A stretch of DNA of 64,000 bases from positions 119,866 through 183,865 of the forward strand of contig CAJQUW010015404.1 in NCBI GenBank assembly GCA_907163375.1. Direction: 5' to 3'. Made by a program: the position numbers and the translations under genes. Each line of letters opens with the position of its first letter. Position 1 is the first letter of the stretch. This DNA comes from Prostheceraeus crozeri (lineage: Eukaryota > Platyhelminthes > Polycladida > Euryleptidae). Shown here one piece after another: positions 1-8,616 of this stretch. The notes below the pieces were generated by a model. It did not search any database and was not told where the DNA came from. It saw nothing but the letters and a program-made list of their open reading frames with translations.

Positions 1-171
1 CTTTCTTGCCTTTCTACATTTACAACAACTGCAGCATTTAGCTTTAGCGGTTTTGCGATCGTGTTCACATTGCTTAGGGGTTTCATTATGAGAGCTGGCG
101 CAGCAAGTGCAAGTGACAACGACATTCACCTCTGGCGGCTCATTACATGGCAAGCAACACATCTGCTTCAT
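1..171 (-). CDS. Cys-rich small protein over the integrase start, copy A (cut by window edge)
   Basis: This leftward reading frame begins MKQMCCLPCNEPPEV and continues with repeated CxC, CC and CxxC pairs until the window edge. It is the same cysteine-rich frame seen at 25,844-26,059 in copy B, with one visible residue change. The cysteine spacing suggests metal binding. It overlaps the start of the integrase in another frame, so either frame could be the true product. Function unknown. Confidence 0.4.
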   Translation of the reverse strand, partial: MKQMCCLPCNEPPEVNVVVTCTCCASSHNETPKQCEHDRKTAKAKCCSCCKCRKARK

Positions 172-172
172 A

Positions 173-875
173 TTAATAGTCTGAGAACATGTATTTCCTA
201 GGAGGAGCTGTTTTACGTTTTCCTTTTACTAGTTTTAGTGGTGATGTAGATCTACGTCGAGTTCTTCCTCTTGTTTGCTTAGTGAGTGTGGGAGGGGATG
301 TAGCAGGTGACGTCTTCTTAAACCAATTTGTTGGCATTTTCATCGTCTGAAGCATTGGAGTAGTAGCCACTGTTGAATCAAGTTCTTTCAATGTCTCATT
401 ATTCAAAGCAAATTTTGGCACATTATGCTTTTTCAATAGTTTAAGAAAGTATGTCCAACCAGGTGGAACATAGCCCTGACGGCACTTTCTACGCGTCGCA
501 TACTGAATCAAGTCTTCATAACGTGAAGCATCAATCACTTTATTTTCATCTGTAATGATTTCTCCTCTATCATTTACATTGAGGTGGGTTTCAATACTGT
601 TGAAAAGAGATATGGCATGTGCACGAGATGCTAAAGGTGTAGCAGTCGACACAGTCGACAGAGTCACGCATCTTATTCTTCAAATTTTTCAGTTGTTCAA
701 CAGTTTCCGATTGTAATAATACAGCACGATGTGGATCTTTGATGTGAACATTTTGCTGATAATCTATTTCTTTCCTATACATTTGATTTGCAAGAGGTTG
801 CTTTACTTGCTGCATGGCAGTCAATTGTACATATTCATCCTGAGGAATAACAATCATGGCAGAATAAGAACTCAT
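173..875 (-). pseudogene. Conserved Polinton protein of unknown function (copy A)
   Basis: This is a leftward gene directly after the ATPase gene, with which it overlaps by 4 bases (ATGA). The N-terminus (MIVIPQDEYVQLTAMQQ) resembles a conserved Polinton protein that typically begins with a short hydrophobic 'VPxxxY' segment. A middle part has DPHRAVLLQSETVEQLKNLK, and the C-terminus is basic and rich in Thr, Pro and Arg. It is the counterpart of 26,061-26,754 and is broken in this copy. The role is unknown; the position beside the packaging ATPase and small virion proteins suggests virion assembly, which is inference. Confidence 0.55.
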
Positions 876-1537
876 AGTTTGTAGATAATCATGGAAGTTT
901 TCAAAATATCACTTCGAAATCTAAATTCTTCCGGACACTCTTGCGTAAAGTCAATGAATAAGTAACCGTGTGGTTTTTCAGTAGCTGCTTGAAAAATTTC
1001 AATTAAGGCTTTTGATCCTCTTGGTGCAACTTGTCGCGCTAAAATTTCAAATTGACTTTTATCTCGCGGATTCTTGAAAATAGCATAATAGTGTGTATTC
1101 AGGTTTCGTGTACGAGCTTTTTTTCCATCAGGAAACAAATTTTGTGTGATATAGATGATGAAGCACGTTTTATGATGTGCTGCGCGAGTGAACATATCTG
1201 TAACGTCTTTGGAATTCTTACTTTCTTTTAATAGATCATCCAATACAACAACATCATTAGACTGAAGTTTATCCACTGGAATAATTCCTTCATGTCGAAT
1301 AAAGTTGCGACTTTGCAATTCCTGAAACAGCGACGGTTGATAAATACCATAACACCAAATCACTCGAGTGATAGGTTCCTTAAACAACTCCCTTCTTTTA
1401 TCCAATAAATTCAGCGTGAAAACAGTTTTACCTGCATGAGATGGACCTGATACAGTCAGAACTTTATCACATTGAAGTCTGAAATCCATCATAATACTTT
1501 GAGATTCAACATTTGCATAATTAACGTTTAGAGCCAA
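872..1537 (-). CDS. Polinton genome-packaging ATPase (FtsK/HerA, A32-like), copy A
   Basis: This 221-residue protein matches the copy B ATPase at 26,751-27,416 almost exactly. Walker A is GPSHAGKT near residues 31-38 and Walker B is VVVLDD near 96-101. The stretch YITQNLFPDGKKARTRNLNT is typical of the Polinton/adintovirus packaging ATPase. The family is expected to translocate DNA into capsids. The frame is open over the full usual length (about 220 residues), so this gene looks whole. It overlaps both neighbours slightly, which is a virus-like arrangement. Confidence 0.88.
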   Translation of the reverse strand: MALNVNYANVESQSIMMDFRLQCDKVLTVSGPSHAGKTVFTLNLLDKRRELFKEPITRVIWCYGIYQPSLFQELQSRNFIRHEGIIPVDKLQSNDVVVLDDLLKESKNSKDVTDMFTRAAHHKTCFIIYITQNLFPDGKKARTRNLNTHYYAIFKNPRDKSQFEILARQVAPRGSKALIEIFQAATEKPHGYLFIDFTQECPEEFRFRSDILKTSMIIYKL

Positions 1538-1871
1538 AGATATTACCCAATACGTTGCCCACGATAGGAGCTAGCATCGGTAGTAACGCTGGAAGGAAAC
1601 CGCCCTTTTGTGTTAGAGTTTCCCTCTTTCTTTGAAGGGTGACTTTAGGATTGGAGATGAAACGCAATTTCGTAGCATATCGCTTAAGTAACTTTCGTTG
1701 TTTTGGTGCTAATTTCCTCGTCCTCAACTTTCTCACATGAGAAATAATTTCACGAATGAATTTATCGTTAGCATGTCGTATAGCATTGTATCGCTGATTT
1801 GCTTTCATTCGTCGGAGAGCTTGAATGGCTGAAGAAAACTTTGAAGACTTTTGTCTTTTACGTTTCGTCAT
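1521..1871 (-). CDS. Small basic virion-type protein with hydrophobic C-terminal tail (copy A)
   Basis: A 116-residue, Lys/Arg-rich protein (MTKRKRQKSSKFSSAIQALR) with a Gly/Pro/Leu hydrophobic end containing KGGFLPALLPMLAPIVGN. Small Polinton and adenovirus core or minor capsid proteins (pX/pVI-like) often combine a basic body with such a tail. I infer a DNA-binding or membrane-active virion part. It overlaps the ATPase gene by 17 bases. The full-length frame is open here; the copy B equivalent lies at 27,400-27,750. Confidence 0.6.
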   Translation of the reverse strand: MTKRKRQKSSKFSSAIQALRRMKANQRYNAIRHANDKFIREIISHVRKLRTRKLAPKQRKLLKRYATKLRFISNPKVTLQRKRETLTQKGGFLPALLPMLAPIVGNVLGNIFGSKR

Positions 1872-1922
1872 TTTCCGTGTTAGTCTTTGCTAAAACCTGT
1901 CTTCACCACATTTGCATAGGTA

Positions 1923-2252
1923 CTAACTATTGCGGCATAAGTGACACTCGAAATGAGCAATATCACAGTGGTTACATTTGCAAAGTTGAATGCAATTACG
2001 TATGAAACAGCGTTGACAAAAAGCATGCTTACATCTCTTGAAGATGCGCTTTTCATTTCCATTCTTTCGCTTACATACATCACAACACATAGTTTCACCG
2101 TTACTGATGTCTATAGCAAGTCTTTTTGAAGATATGAATTTGCTAGCCTTTTCTAAATAATAGACGCATGTACAGAAGGAATATACTTCGAGAGTGAGGA
2201 GGCATAGCTCGAAAACCAGTTGTGCTACGATCAAGTACCACTGCATTTTCAA
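1923..2252 (-). CDS. Membrane-anchored RING-like finger protein (copy A)
   Basis: A 109-residue protein with one N-terminal membrane segment (WYLIVAQLVFELCLLTLEVY), then a cysteine/histidine cluster: CCDVC, CKHAFCQRC, CKCNHC and CHLC. The spacing resembles a RING/U-box-like zinc domain, as in membrane E3 ligases. Copy B at 27,802-28,131 differs by one residue. Its start overlaps the end of the next upstream gene. Ubiquitin-ligase activity is inference from the cysteine pattern. Confidence 0.6.
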   Translation of the reverse strand: MKMQWYLIVAQLVFELCLLTLEVYSFCTCVYYLEKASKFISSKRLAIDISNGETMCCDVCKRKNGNEKRIFKRCKHAFCQRCFIRNCIQLCKCNHCDIAHFECHLCRNS

Positions 2253-2659
2253 TTTTTCTTTATAGAAAGTTGAATGTGAATATCTGAAATCGCTTCAATC
2301 ACTAGACTGCTACCATGATGGTTAAATGCGTTAAGACGTTCATCAATTTTTTTCATATGTCTTTTGAAAAATTCTTCGGGGTGATCTACCACTTCCATTG
2401 AATATGAAGCAAAATGGAAAGAGCGAGTTTCCACCTCTTCCTTTCCAAAATGACTAAACTTAATTTTCGCAACTAATCGCGCCATGACAGTGCTATCAGA
2501 GAATGTATTCATTAACTCTAGAAATAGAGTGCTAGCATCATCGACCACTGCTTCGATGTCGGTCTCATCTTTATGAAAATTTATCACATAATCTTGAACA
2601 GCTCCTTTTAAACTTTGCCTATGAAAATGTAATGTTCCGCAGTCGTTTGAGAAAGACAT
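2249..2659 (-). CDS. Stand-alone PolB N-terminal-like domain protein (copy A)
   Basis: This 136-residue protein is the counterpart of 28,128-28,538. The pattern ARLVAKIKFSHF, a middle 'S..M.V.DHPEEFF' and a C-terminal LVIEAISDIHIQL resembles the region that precedes the exonuclease domain in Polinton DNA polymerases ('F..rGSG..l..I..ldv.I..Y'). The gene is intact. Its role may be accessory to replication; this is inference from similarity of pattern only. Confidence 0.45.
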   Translation of the reverse strand: MSFSNDCGTLHFHRQSLKGAVQDYVINFHKDETDIEAVVDDASTLFLELMNTFSDSTVMARLVAKIKFSHFGKEEVETRSFHFASYSMEVVDHPEEFFKRHMKKIDERLNAFNHHGSSLVIEAISDIHIQLSIKKN

Positions 2660-2746
2660 GATCGCCCTTTATCTAACCCATCCATTGCATGAAAACAACA
2701 ACTCTTCTCATAGTAACATTTATTGAATAACTGTAACAAGCATGCA

Positions 2747-3274
2747 TTATAAATCAATGGTTTGAAACAGATAAAATAGATACAGCTGGTAACTATCATA
2801 CAGCGAGCAATGATAACCATACAGGACTTTGGCAGTGTTGAGGTAAGGAGGAAAGAAGCATTGGTTATGAACGTAGCTAATACAACTAACAGACAAAATA
2901 GGAACAGACAAATCCTTGAAACGTTTCGTGACTTCATGATAATGTTCATTCACTCTACTATCCCAAGGCGGGAGCAAAATATCATCAATGATTAGATTGG
3001 GAAATACTTTCCTGTCCTTACCAGGATTATTACAAAAGATGCGTATAACATTGAAAGCAGCTAACCATCGTTTAAAGTCAATAAGATCACTGTCACAAGA
3101 AAAGCCGTAGTCTTGCAAATATTTCAGATTAAGTCCATGAATGTGTTTTCTCGCCCATTGATCAACATTGGGATCGCAGTTGGCATGTTGATGATAGACA
3201 CTAACAATCTGATATGTCCAATTGTTCATAGCAATAGCACTGAGCTCCTGTACAGGTTCACCCTCACAATCCAT
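2747..3274 (-). CDS. DnaQ-like 3'-5' exonuclease-type Polinton protein (copy A)
   Basis: A 175-residue protein starting MDCEGEPVQELSAIAMN. The acidic DxE at the start and the downstream ARKHIHGLNLKYL are characteristic of a Polinton protein that I place in the DnaQ/RNase H-fold exonuclease group. Copy B at 28,626-29,156 is nearly identical. An enclosing frame in the other phase at 2,608-2,949 appears to be a shadow. Proofreading or end-processing during replication is inferred. Confidence 0.5.
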   Translation of the reverse strand: MDCEGEPVQELSAIAMNNWTYQIVSVYHQHANCDPNVDQWARKHIHGLNLKYLQDYGFSCDSDLIDFKRWLAAFNVIRIFCNNPGKDRKVFPNLIIDDILLPPWDSRVNEHYHEVTKRFKDLSVPILSVSCISYVHNQCFFPPYLNTAKVLYGYHCSLYDSYQLYLFYLFQTIDL

Positions 3275-3326
3275 AAAAATGATGATAGAAGCCTAAAACG
3301 GAAATTTACACATCTAAGGAAACGTT

Positions 3327-3575
3327 CTATAACATATTACAAAATGAAGAATTACATCGATGCTTTTCACGACAAAATACACAAATGATATGATGGCAAC
3401 GAAGAAGTAAAATGTATCTAATAAGACCACGTCTACGACACTCAAAGCACATAAGCGAATTGTCATAGGGTAGAGTTAGGAAAGGACTAGTAATTCTCCT
3501 TCTTTGATTTGCGTTTTGAGGCAGCATTCTTCTCCGACTTGCGCTTCGTACCACTGCTGTTAAGGATTTGATCAA
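3327..3575 (-). CDS. Small RING-like zinc protein (copy A)
   Basis: An 82-residue basic protein whose C-terminal half carries CFECRRRGLIRYILLLRCHH followed by ICVFC and another Cys pair. The CxxC...CHHxxCxFC arrangement suggests a RING-type zinc fold. It overlaps the start of the neighbouring 135-residue frame, so the true start could be a later Met (MCFEC). The same frame is kept in copy B. Confidence 0.4.
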   Translation of the reverse strand: MIKSLTAVVRSASRRRMLPQNANQRRRITSPFLTLPYDNSLMCFECRRRGLIRYILLLRCHHIICVFCREKHRCNSSFCNML

Positions 3576-3894
3576 TTATGTCATCTACGTTGGGTGGTTT
3601 TGGAATATATAGGATGGATTCCATATGCATGGAGAGAGAGGCTATTGTGTTATCCTTGTACCGACCATTATATAGCCCATTCACTTTGAAAAGGATATCC
3701 CAAGTACCTTCTCCGAGCTCGTCGCATGTGATGGGTATTGATTGATCTCCCTCCTTCTTATAGTAAGTGCACCAATGTGATACCGGTAGGCAAATTTGAT
3801 TACCATCCCAAATCTTTCTATAGGGAGTATCCTTGTCATCTCTCGCCTTCCACTCTTGAGCAAGAGGAGTAGGAATGTTCATATTTAATGTCAC
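3487..3894 (-). CDS. Polinton hypothetical protein, 135 aa (copy A)
   Basis: This protein begins MTLNMNIPTPLAQEW, has a central GTWDILFKVNGLYNGRYKDN and ends in a basic tail rich in Lys and Ser. No family recognised. The basic tail may be a nuclear localisation signal. The gene abuts the upstream gene with no gap, as in copy B, and has the same length there, which supports it as a real gene. Confidence 0.5.
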   Translation of the reverse strand: MTLNMNIPTPLAQEWKARDDKDTPYRKIWDGNQICLPVSHWCTYYKKEGDQSIPITCDELGEGTWDILFKVNGLYNGRYKDNTIASLSMHMESILYIPKPPNVDDIIDQILNSSGTKRKSEKNAASKRKSKKENY

Positions 3895-4261
3895 TTACTC
3901 ATCAATAATATCAAGTTGGTGGCGAATGTACGGACTCACGGGGATCAGTATGTAGTCCCCATACTGATTGCGCATTATCTTGACATCCGTGGAAGTGAGA
4001 ATTCCCGTTTGGAGTACTACGCTATGATCGTCATAACGCAAGACTTGTTGAAATTTACGCTGTAGCGGTGTAGGATTATGTACCTCGGTTGTTTCTTCCA
4101 CTGGCCTCAGTTGTAGATGATCTGATCGTAGCGAACCTTGTAACGTTTGACCGCCATTTTGTCCTACTAGTGCAGCAGATGGAGTAGATGCCTGAAAATG
4201 AAAAAGATTGTATTAAGTTTACGCTCAAGGGAGGAGAGGGAGGGAAGTAGCGACTTACCAT
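3895..4261 (-). CDS. First gene of the leftward cluster, with a probable intron right after the ATG (copy A)
   Basis: The body of the gene is 3,895-4,191 and reads ...EETTEVHNPTPLQRKFQ...RHQLDIIDE. The start codon is probably at 4,261, directly on a splice donor (ATG then GTAAGT), with an AG acceptor at 4,192-4,193 after a pyrimidine-rich tract, giving an intron of about 67 bp. Copy B keeps the same arrangement. A TATA box lies about 100 bases upstream. The protein is about 99 residues and unknown in function. Confidence 0.5.
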
Positions 4262-4359
4262 TTTAGTTGGATAATAGAATAGAGAGAGAGAGAGAGAAAA
4301 TGTGCGTCCGTCACTCGTGTGATTCAACGATGGAATAATTCTCACTGTGGAAAGCTCGC

Positions 4360-4370
4360 TATTTATATAG
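4360..4370 (-). promoter_or_regulatory. TATA box for the leftward gene cluster (copy A)
   Basis: CTATATAAAT on the minus strand lies about 100 bases before the probable start codon at 4,261 and is kept in copy B at 30,241-30,251. It probably drives the whole leftward cluster, whose genes overlap or abut. Confidence 0.6.
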
Positions 4371-4399
4371 AAATGCTTGATTCTCATTGGATGATGATC

Positions 4400-4823
4400 C
4401 TCATTTGTCTCACTCCTAGCTTTCAAACGAGTTATTGCACGACTTTCTACGATCACTAGAACCAAAATTAGAAGATCGGTGCCGGAGGGGGGAGGGAGGT
4501 CGGTGAAATTTGATGAAAGCTGTTTTGGTAAAGGTCCCAGGTCGAAATGCGACACTTTGGAAAAATTTTCAAAATTTTGTCCATACTAAGTGGCTCTGAC
4601 ACTTCGGATTTTTTCGTCAAATCTGAGGTCTGACCTAAAATCTTGTAGCAGCTCTAACTTTTGAACGGCTGATCTGATTGACTCGCAACAAAAATGTCAT
4701 TGAGCAGTTTTTTCTCCTCTTTCAAATGAGTATCTATAAGACAAAATCCATCCACTAGAACCAAAATTAGAATATCGCTGCCGAGGGGGGGGGGGGGTCG
4801 GTGAAATTTGATGAAGCAACCCG
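4400..4823. repeat. Subterminal repeat sequence of Polinton copy A
   Basis: This stretch repeats a unit also found in both ends of copy B: 'ACTAGAACCAAAATTAGAAG', a G-run, 'GTGAAATTTGATGAA', 'GGTCCCAGGTCGAAAT' and 'CACTTTGGAAAA'. A run of about 13 G bases lies near 4,784-4,797. The sequence stops abruptly after GATGAAGCAAC, before the outer tip of the family. The next expected words (AAACTTTGGTCAGGGTCC) occur at 36,716. Confidence 0.7.
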
Positions 4824-4829
4824 TTGTCA

Positions 4830-5090
4830 ATTTAACAAATACTTATCAAGTACTTGGCATTAAAGTCCTAAACATTTAAGAAATATTTAAAAAATATTTA
4901 TCAAACCTAGTACATTTCCTAAACTTTTACTAAATATCTAGCAAACTTTCCAAACTTCCACAAAATATTTGGCAAATTTTCTGAACTTTTACGAAATGTT
5001 TAGTAAATATTTTGTAAATTTTTCAAACTTTTACAAAACATTTAGCAAATTATTTCTGGCTTTTATAATATGTTTAGTAAATAATAAGCA
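4830..5090. repeat. Degenerate AT-rich tandem array
   Basis: About seven loose repeats of roughly 35-40 bases built on 'aaacttttacaaaatatttagcaaa'-type sequence directly follow the end of Polinton A. A similar array, apparently in opposite orientation, occurs at 36,480-36,712. Confidence 0.55.
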
Positions 5091-6599
5091 AATTTTATCC
5101 TACTTCATAGGCGATTACGAAACATTTGCAAATTTGAATTCATGAAAAATATCTTCTTGTATGAAAGTTTTATATTTATCAAATAGAAAACCAAAACAAT
5201 CATAATTCGGCAAAAAGATAGCTAGTAAAACGCTGTGCTCGAATTATTCATGCTCAAAATCGTTCAAAATCCGTACGGCATATAAAACTGCATGACTAGA
5301 ATAAAATGACTGATCTTGCTAAAATTATGCTTTGTACGATAAGATTCACAGAGATTACAAAAACTGAGCCCTGCTCCCCAAAGTAAACAGCGGAGGGAAT
5401 GGATATCCTTCAAAAATACAATTTTTCATACGTATTTGGAAAATGAACAGAGTTTTTATAGTAGCACACATCGAACGATCCGATACAAATAATTTTTATG
5501 AATATCACTTTTATCAACATAAAGGAAATTTCTCTATCCGGATTTGATCATTCTTCATTTGAAAATCCTTCCAACCAGAAAGCATGCCCACAGCCCGAAT
5601 ACGCATTTCACTTCATCTGAAACACTGTCATTTCGAGTCAAACACCGTCGCGCCGTTATCAGTTACATTTTTAAGAATAGAGGTGATATCACGAAAAATT
5701 TACAGTTCAACGGAGAAACAGTCACTACCAAATGAAGTTTGAAGCGATGATACGAGGTCACTGAAAAAAACATCTTCGCGGTTGGACCACAACACGGTTG
5801 TCCAAATCTGACGATCGCTGGGACGTTGCGAGTATGAGAGATTTATGGATAAAGAATAATTCCAGTAGTTTTCGGGGTTAATTAGCTCACAAGACAAGAC
5901 GGAAAAGCAGCCGAATGTAGGTCAGGTATTGAGTCATCGATGGACAGATACACAGCCTCAGAAATCAACACCTGTAAAAAAGACAAATCTTGTGCTGATG
6001 TGCAGAGCAGAATTATCAAACTTAACGGATCTTAATTAACATTCTATGGGTAGGCCTACTCAAATTTCAGAAGATAAATCATTTATAGTAATTTTAGGTG
6101 TTACAGTAAAGACTATTAAGAAAACTGCTTTTGGATTATTTCATCTCTGACGATGTGGGAAGCGATATTCTTAGGAATTTTGATAGCAAATGAAGATATT
6201 CAAGAGTGGTTGAATTGTGATCATTAACAATTCATCAATCATTTTTTTAATCAATACTCTGATTATTTATCAATAATTTTATTTTGATATTCAAGTACCG
6301 GTAACTGTTTTTACAAAAAATGCAATCTGCAAATTAAAACAGAGCCTTACCGAGATGTAGCCTATTACAGACTGCTTGTCAACCGTTCATGCGATGAAGA
6401 TATTCAGGAATGCTTGAGTTTTTATTATAGTTTTTAATACCGCACATGTAATTTTATTTTGATATTTTATTTTATTTTAAACAATTTGTTTAAAATCACA
6501 ATCTGCAAACACATACACACGTAATGTCATCTTGTCTACCGCTTATATGACATCATCTCTACAGGTAAGTCATGGTGGGCCTACAACTAACATGTGACC
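5091..6599. other. Gene-free host-type DNA
   Basis: I see no convincing gene here. There are only short open frames without recognisable motifs and some AT-rich low-complexity sequence. The words TACCGGTA and TAGGCCTAC are present, as in other host parts of the window. Confidence 0.5.
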
Positions 6600-6603
6600 T
6601 TAA

Positions 6604-7766
6604 AGGATGCTCATTTTAACTATGTCACGTTTTAGATAGGAGGGAAAATATCTTGTATTTCATATAAAATTTAGACTTCTTAACAAATAAATATCTATTG
6701 CAAGAGAGCGCTAGATGACTCCAGACTACATGTACATAGAAAATAGTAAAACTGACCATGAAGGTGGCATTATGGACTATCATGGACTCCTAGATATTAA
6801 ATCTCTACTATCTATGAGTCCATGAAGATATGACATTATGCTTTATGTTGGCTAAAATATCAAATGAAATTTCGCAGTTGGAGTCATCTAGCGCTATCTT
6901 TTTTCATACAAGGAAGTAAAAGTCAATAATGTTTCAAATTGTCAACGCTGAAGCATTCAAAGATTTGGGGTTAGTATCACCAATAAGGGACTTCAATAAT
7001 GATCATCCCACTTGGACATTTCATGAAAGAAAAATTTCAATGCCAGGTTCAAAGTGACTTTTGAGATGAACTCCAATTTCTCATGACCATCGCTTGAACG
7101 GTCCGATAGAAACATAAGGTCCTCTGAACCGTTTTCTAAAATTGTTGTATTTCTTTCCTTGAGCCAGTCGTCGAATACTTTTCTTGCCCAGTAGTTCTGA
7201 TTCATGGTGTTTTGAGGAATGGTGGTCTTCCGTATCTTATTCAGCTCTTCAGTTGTAAAAGGTGTGGCGTGTCTTTTTGTCATGATTTCTTTGACCGTGT
7301 TGCTTTGCGATGGTAAACTATCTTAAAAGAAATGCCTATCCGTCTGACCCTAGAATGACGTCCAAAACTTTGATTTTGAATTTTGAATGCAGATCAGTGA
7401 CCTAAATGAAAGAAACCATATCCATAGAATTAGTACAGATGTACCTATCAAAAGGGTCAAATTTCTAGCTATCTTTGATATCTTGATTTCCAACATAGAC
7501 GTCTCTTGATTTCCCAATACTTTCTTCTTCTTCTTCTTCTGTTTATATTTAGACAATTAGAAGTCTATGACTTAGAAATAGATTTCTTAAGAACGAAGCA
7601 CTATGAACGGAAATCCATGGACATCTATCTACATTCTCAATTTAGAAAGGACATTTGATCATAGATAACAAACAATCATTTTAACAAATTGTCCCTGGCA
7701 TTTTAACAATATTGTCCCTCCATTAACAAGCTGTCCCTCTCTCTGATTGGCTGAGATGAGCATCCT
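6604..7766 (-). mobile_element. Internally deleted copy of the TTAA-flanked tyrosine-recombinase transposon
   Basis: The element begins AGGATGCTCAT and ends in its inverse ATGAGCATCCT, with TTAA directly outside both ends (6,600-6,603 and 7,767-7,770). It is 1,163 bp. Inside, on the minus strand, it keeps the first part of the recombinase gene and then jumps to the last bases of that gene, so it is a deletion derivative of the element at 7,980-33,614. It lies head to head with that copy. A nested inverted repeat (AGCGCTAGATGACTCCA at 6,707-6,723 and its inverse at 6,879-6,895) occurs near the 3' end of both copies. Confidence 0.8.
6993..7283 (-). pseudogene. Truncated tyrosine-recombinase gene in the deleted copy
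   Basis: The frame reads MTKRHATPFTTEELNKIRK... through DRSSDGHEKLEFISKVTLNL to FFFHEM, matching the first about 90 codons of the gene starting at 8,449. It then joins sequence equal to the 3' end of the full copy (near 33,205) and stops. No catalytic residues remain. It can only be non-autonomous, or at most make an N-terminal fragment. Confidence 0.75.
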
Positions 7767-7770
7767 TTAA

Positions 7771-7975
7771 GTTAAGGTTACAGGAGGATATCATGACTGT
7801 ATGGGATATACAGAGGTGCATAAGTTAAGGTTACAGGAGGATATCATGATTGTATGGGAAATACAGAGGTGTATAACTATGTTAAAATCCCGAGGCCGTA
7901 GGCCGAAGGATTTTAACATAGTTATACACCGAGGTATTTCCCATACAGTCATAGAGATATCCTCCTGTAACATAC
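7771..7975. repeat. Short palindromic element between the two transposon copies
   Basis: An inverted repeat centred near 7,900. The arms contain GGTTACAGGAGGATATCATG, TGTATGGGAAATAC and GTATAACTATGTTAAAATCC, meeting at CCGAGGCCGTAGGCCGAAGG. The left side carries a partial direct duplication. A piece of the same unit (CCCATACAGTCATGATATCC) lies just outside the right end of the large copy, after 33,618. It looks like a MITE or foldback into which the TTAA-targeting element jumped. Confidence 0.65.
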
Positions 7976-8448
7976 TTAAAGGATGCTCATCTCAGCCAAT
8001 CAGAGAGAGGGACAGCTTGTTAATGGAGGGACAATATTGTTAAAATGCCAGGGACAATTTGTTAAAATGATTGTTTGTTATCTATGATCAAATGTCCTTT
8101 CTAAATTGAGAATGTAGATAGATGTCCATGGATTTCCGTTCATAGTGCTTCGTTCTTAAGAAATCTATTTCTAAGTCATAGACTTCTAATTGTCTAAATA
8201 TAAACAGAAGAAGAAGAAGAAGAAAGTATTGGGAAATCAAGAGACGTCTATGTTGGAAATCAAGATATCAAAGATAGCTAGAAATTTGACCCTTTTGATA
8301 GGTACATCTGTACTAATTCTATGGATATGGTTTCTTTCATTTAGGTCACTGATCTGCATTCAAAATTCAAAATCAAAGTTTTGGACGTCATTCTAGGGTC
8401 AGACAGGCCGATAGTTTACCATCGCAAAGCAACACGGTCAAAGAAATC

Positions 8449-8616
8449 ATGACAAAAAGACACGCCACACCTTTTACAACTGAAGAGCTGAATAAGATAC
8501 GGAAGACCACCATTCCTCAAAACACCATGAATCAGAACTACTGGGCAAGAAAAGTATTCGACGACTGCCTCAAGGAAAGAAATACAACAATTTTAGAAAA
8601 CGGTTCAGAGGACCTT
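8449..8616 (+). pseudogene. Tyrosine-recombinase gene, first part (before the Polinton insertion)
   Basis: The ATG at 8,449 opens MTKRHATPFTTEELNKIRK, and the frame runs to ...ENGSEDL, where the Polinton interrupts it. The sequence is the same as the N-terminus of the deleted copy at 6,993-7,283 except for small changes. The continuation lies at 31,304. The N-terminal part is the leader found before the SAM-like DNA-binding domain in DUF3504 proteins. Confidence 0.7.

Larger units (their letters stand above)
1..4823. mobile_element. Polinton/Maverick copy A, partial (right part)
   Basis: This is a partial copy of the same Polinton family as the element at 8,617-31,303. Position 1 matches about 25,889 of that element, and gene order and orientation (all leftward) are the same up to about 4,400. 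The window edge cuts it within the integrase start region. Its right end holds subterminal repeat sequence, but the GC-rich outer tip ending in CTTACTACT is absent. Predicted proteins differ from copy B by only a few residues per hundred, so the two copies are recent relatives. It is a fossil with a few breaks visible in this part. It could be a separate insertion or the remains of a tandem pair; the sequence alone does not decide. Confidence 0.85.

Noticed and set aside
7350-8396. 68-residue lysine-rich frame present twice in opposite orientation (7,350-7,556 and 8,190-8,396)
   Set aside because: The identity comes from the inverted transposon copies. The frame has a simple repeat (AAG run) and no motif, and lies in the probable leader of the recombinase gene.
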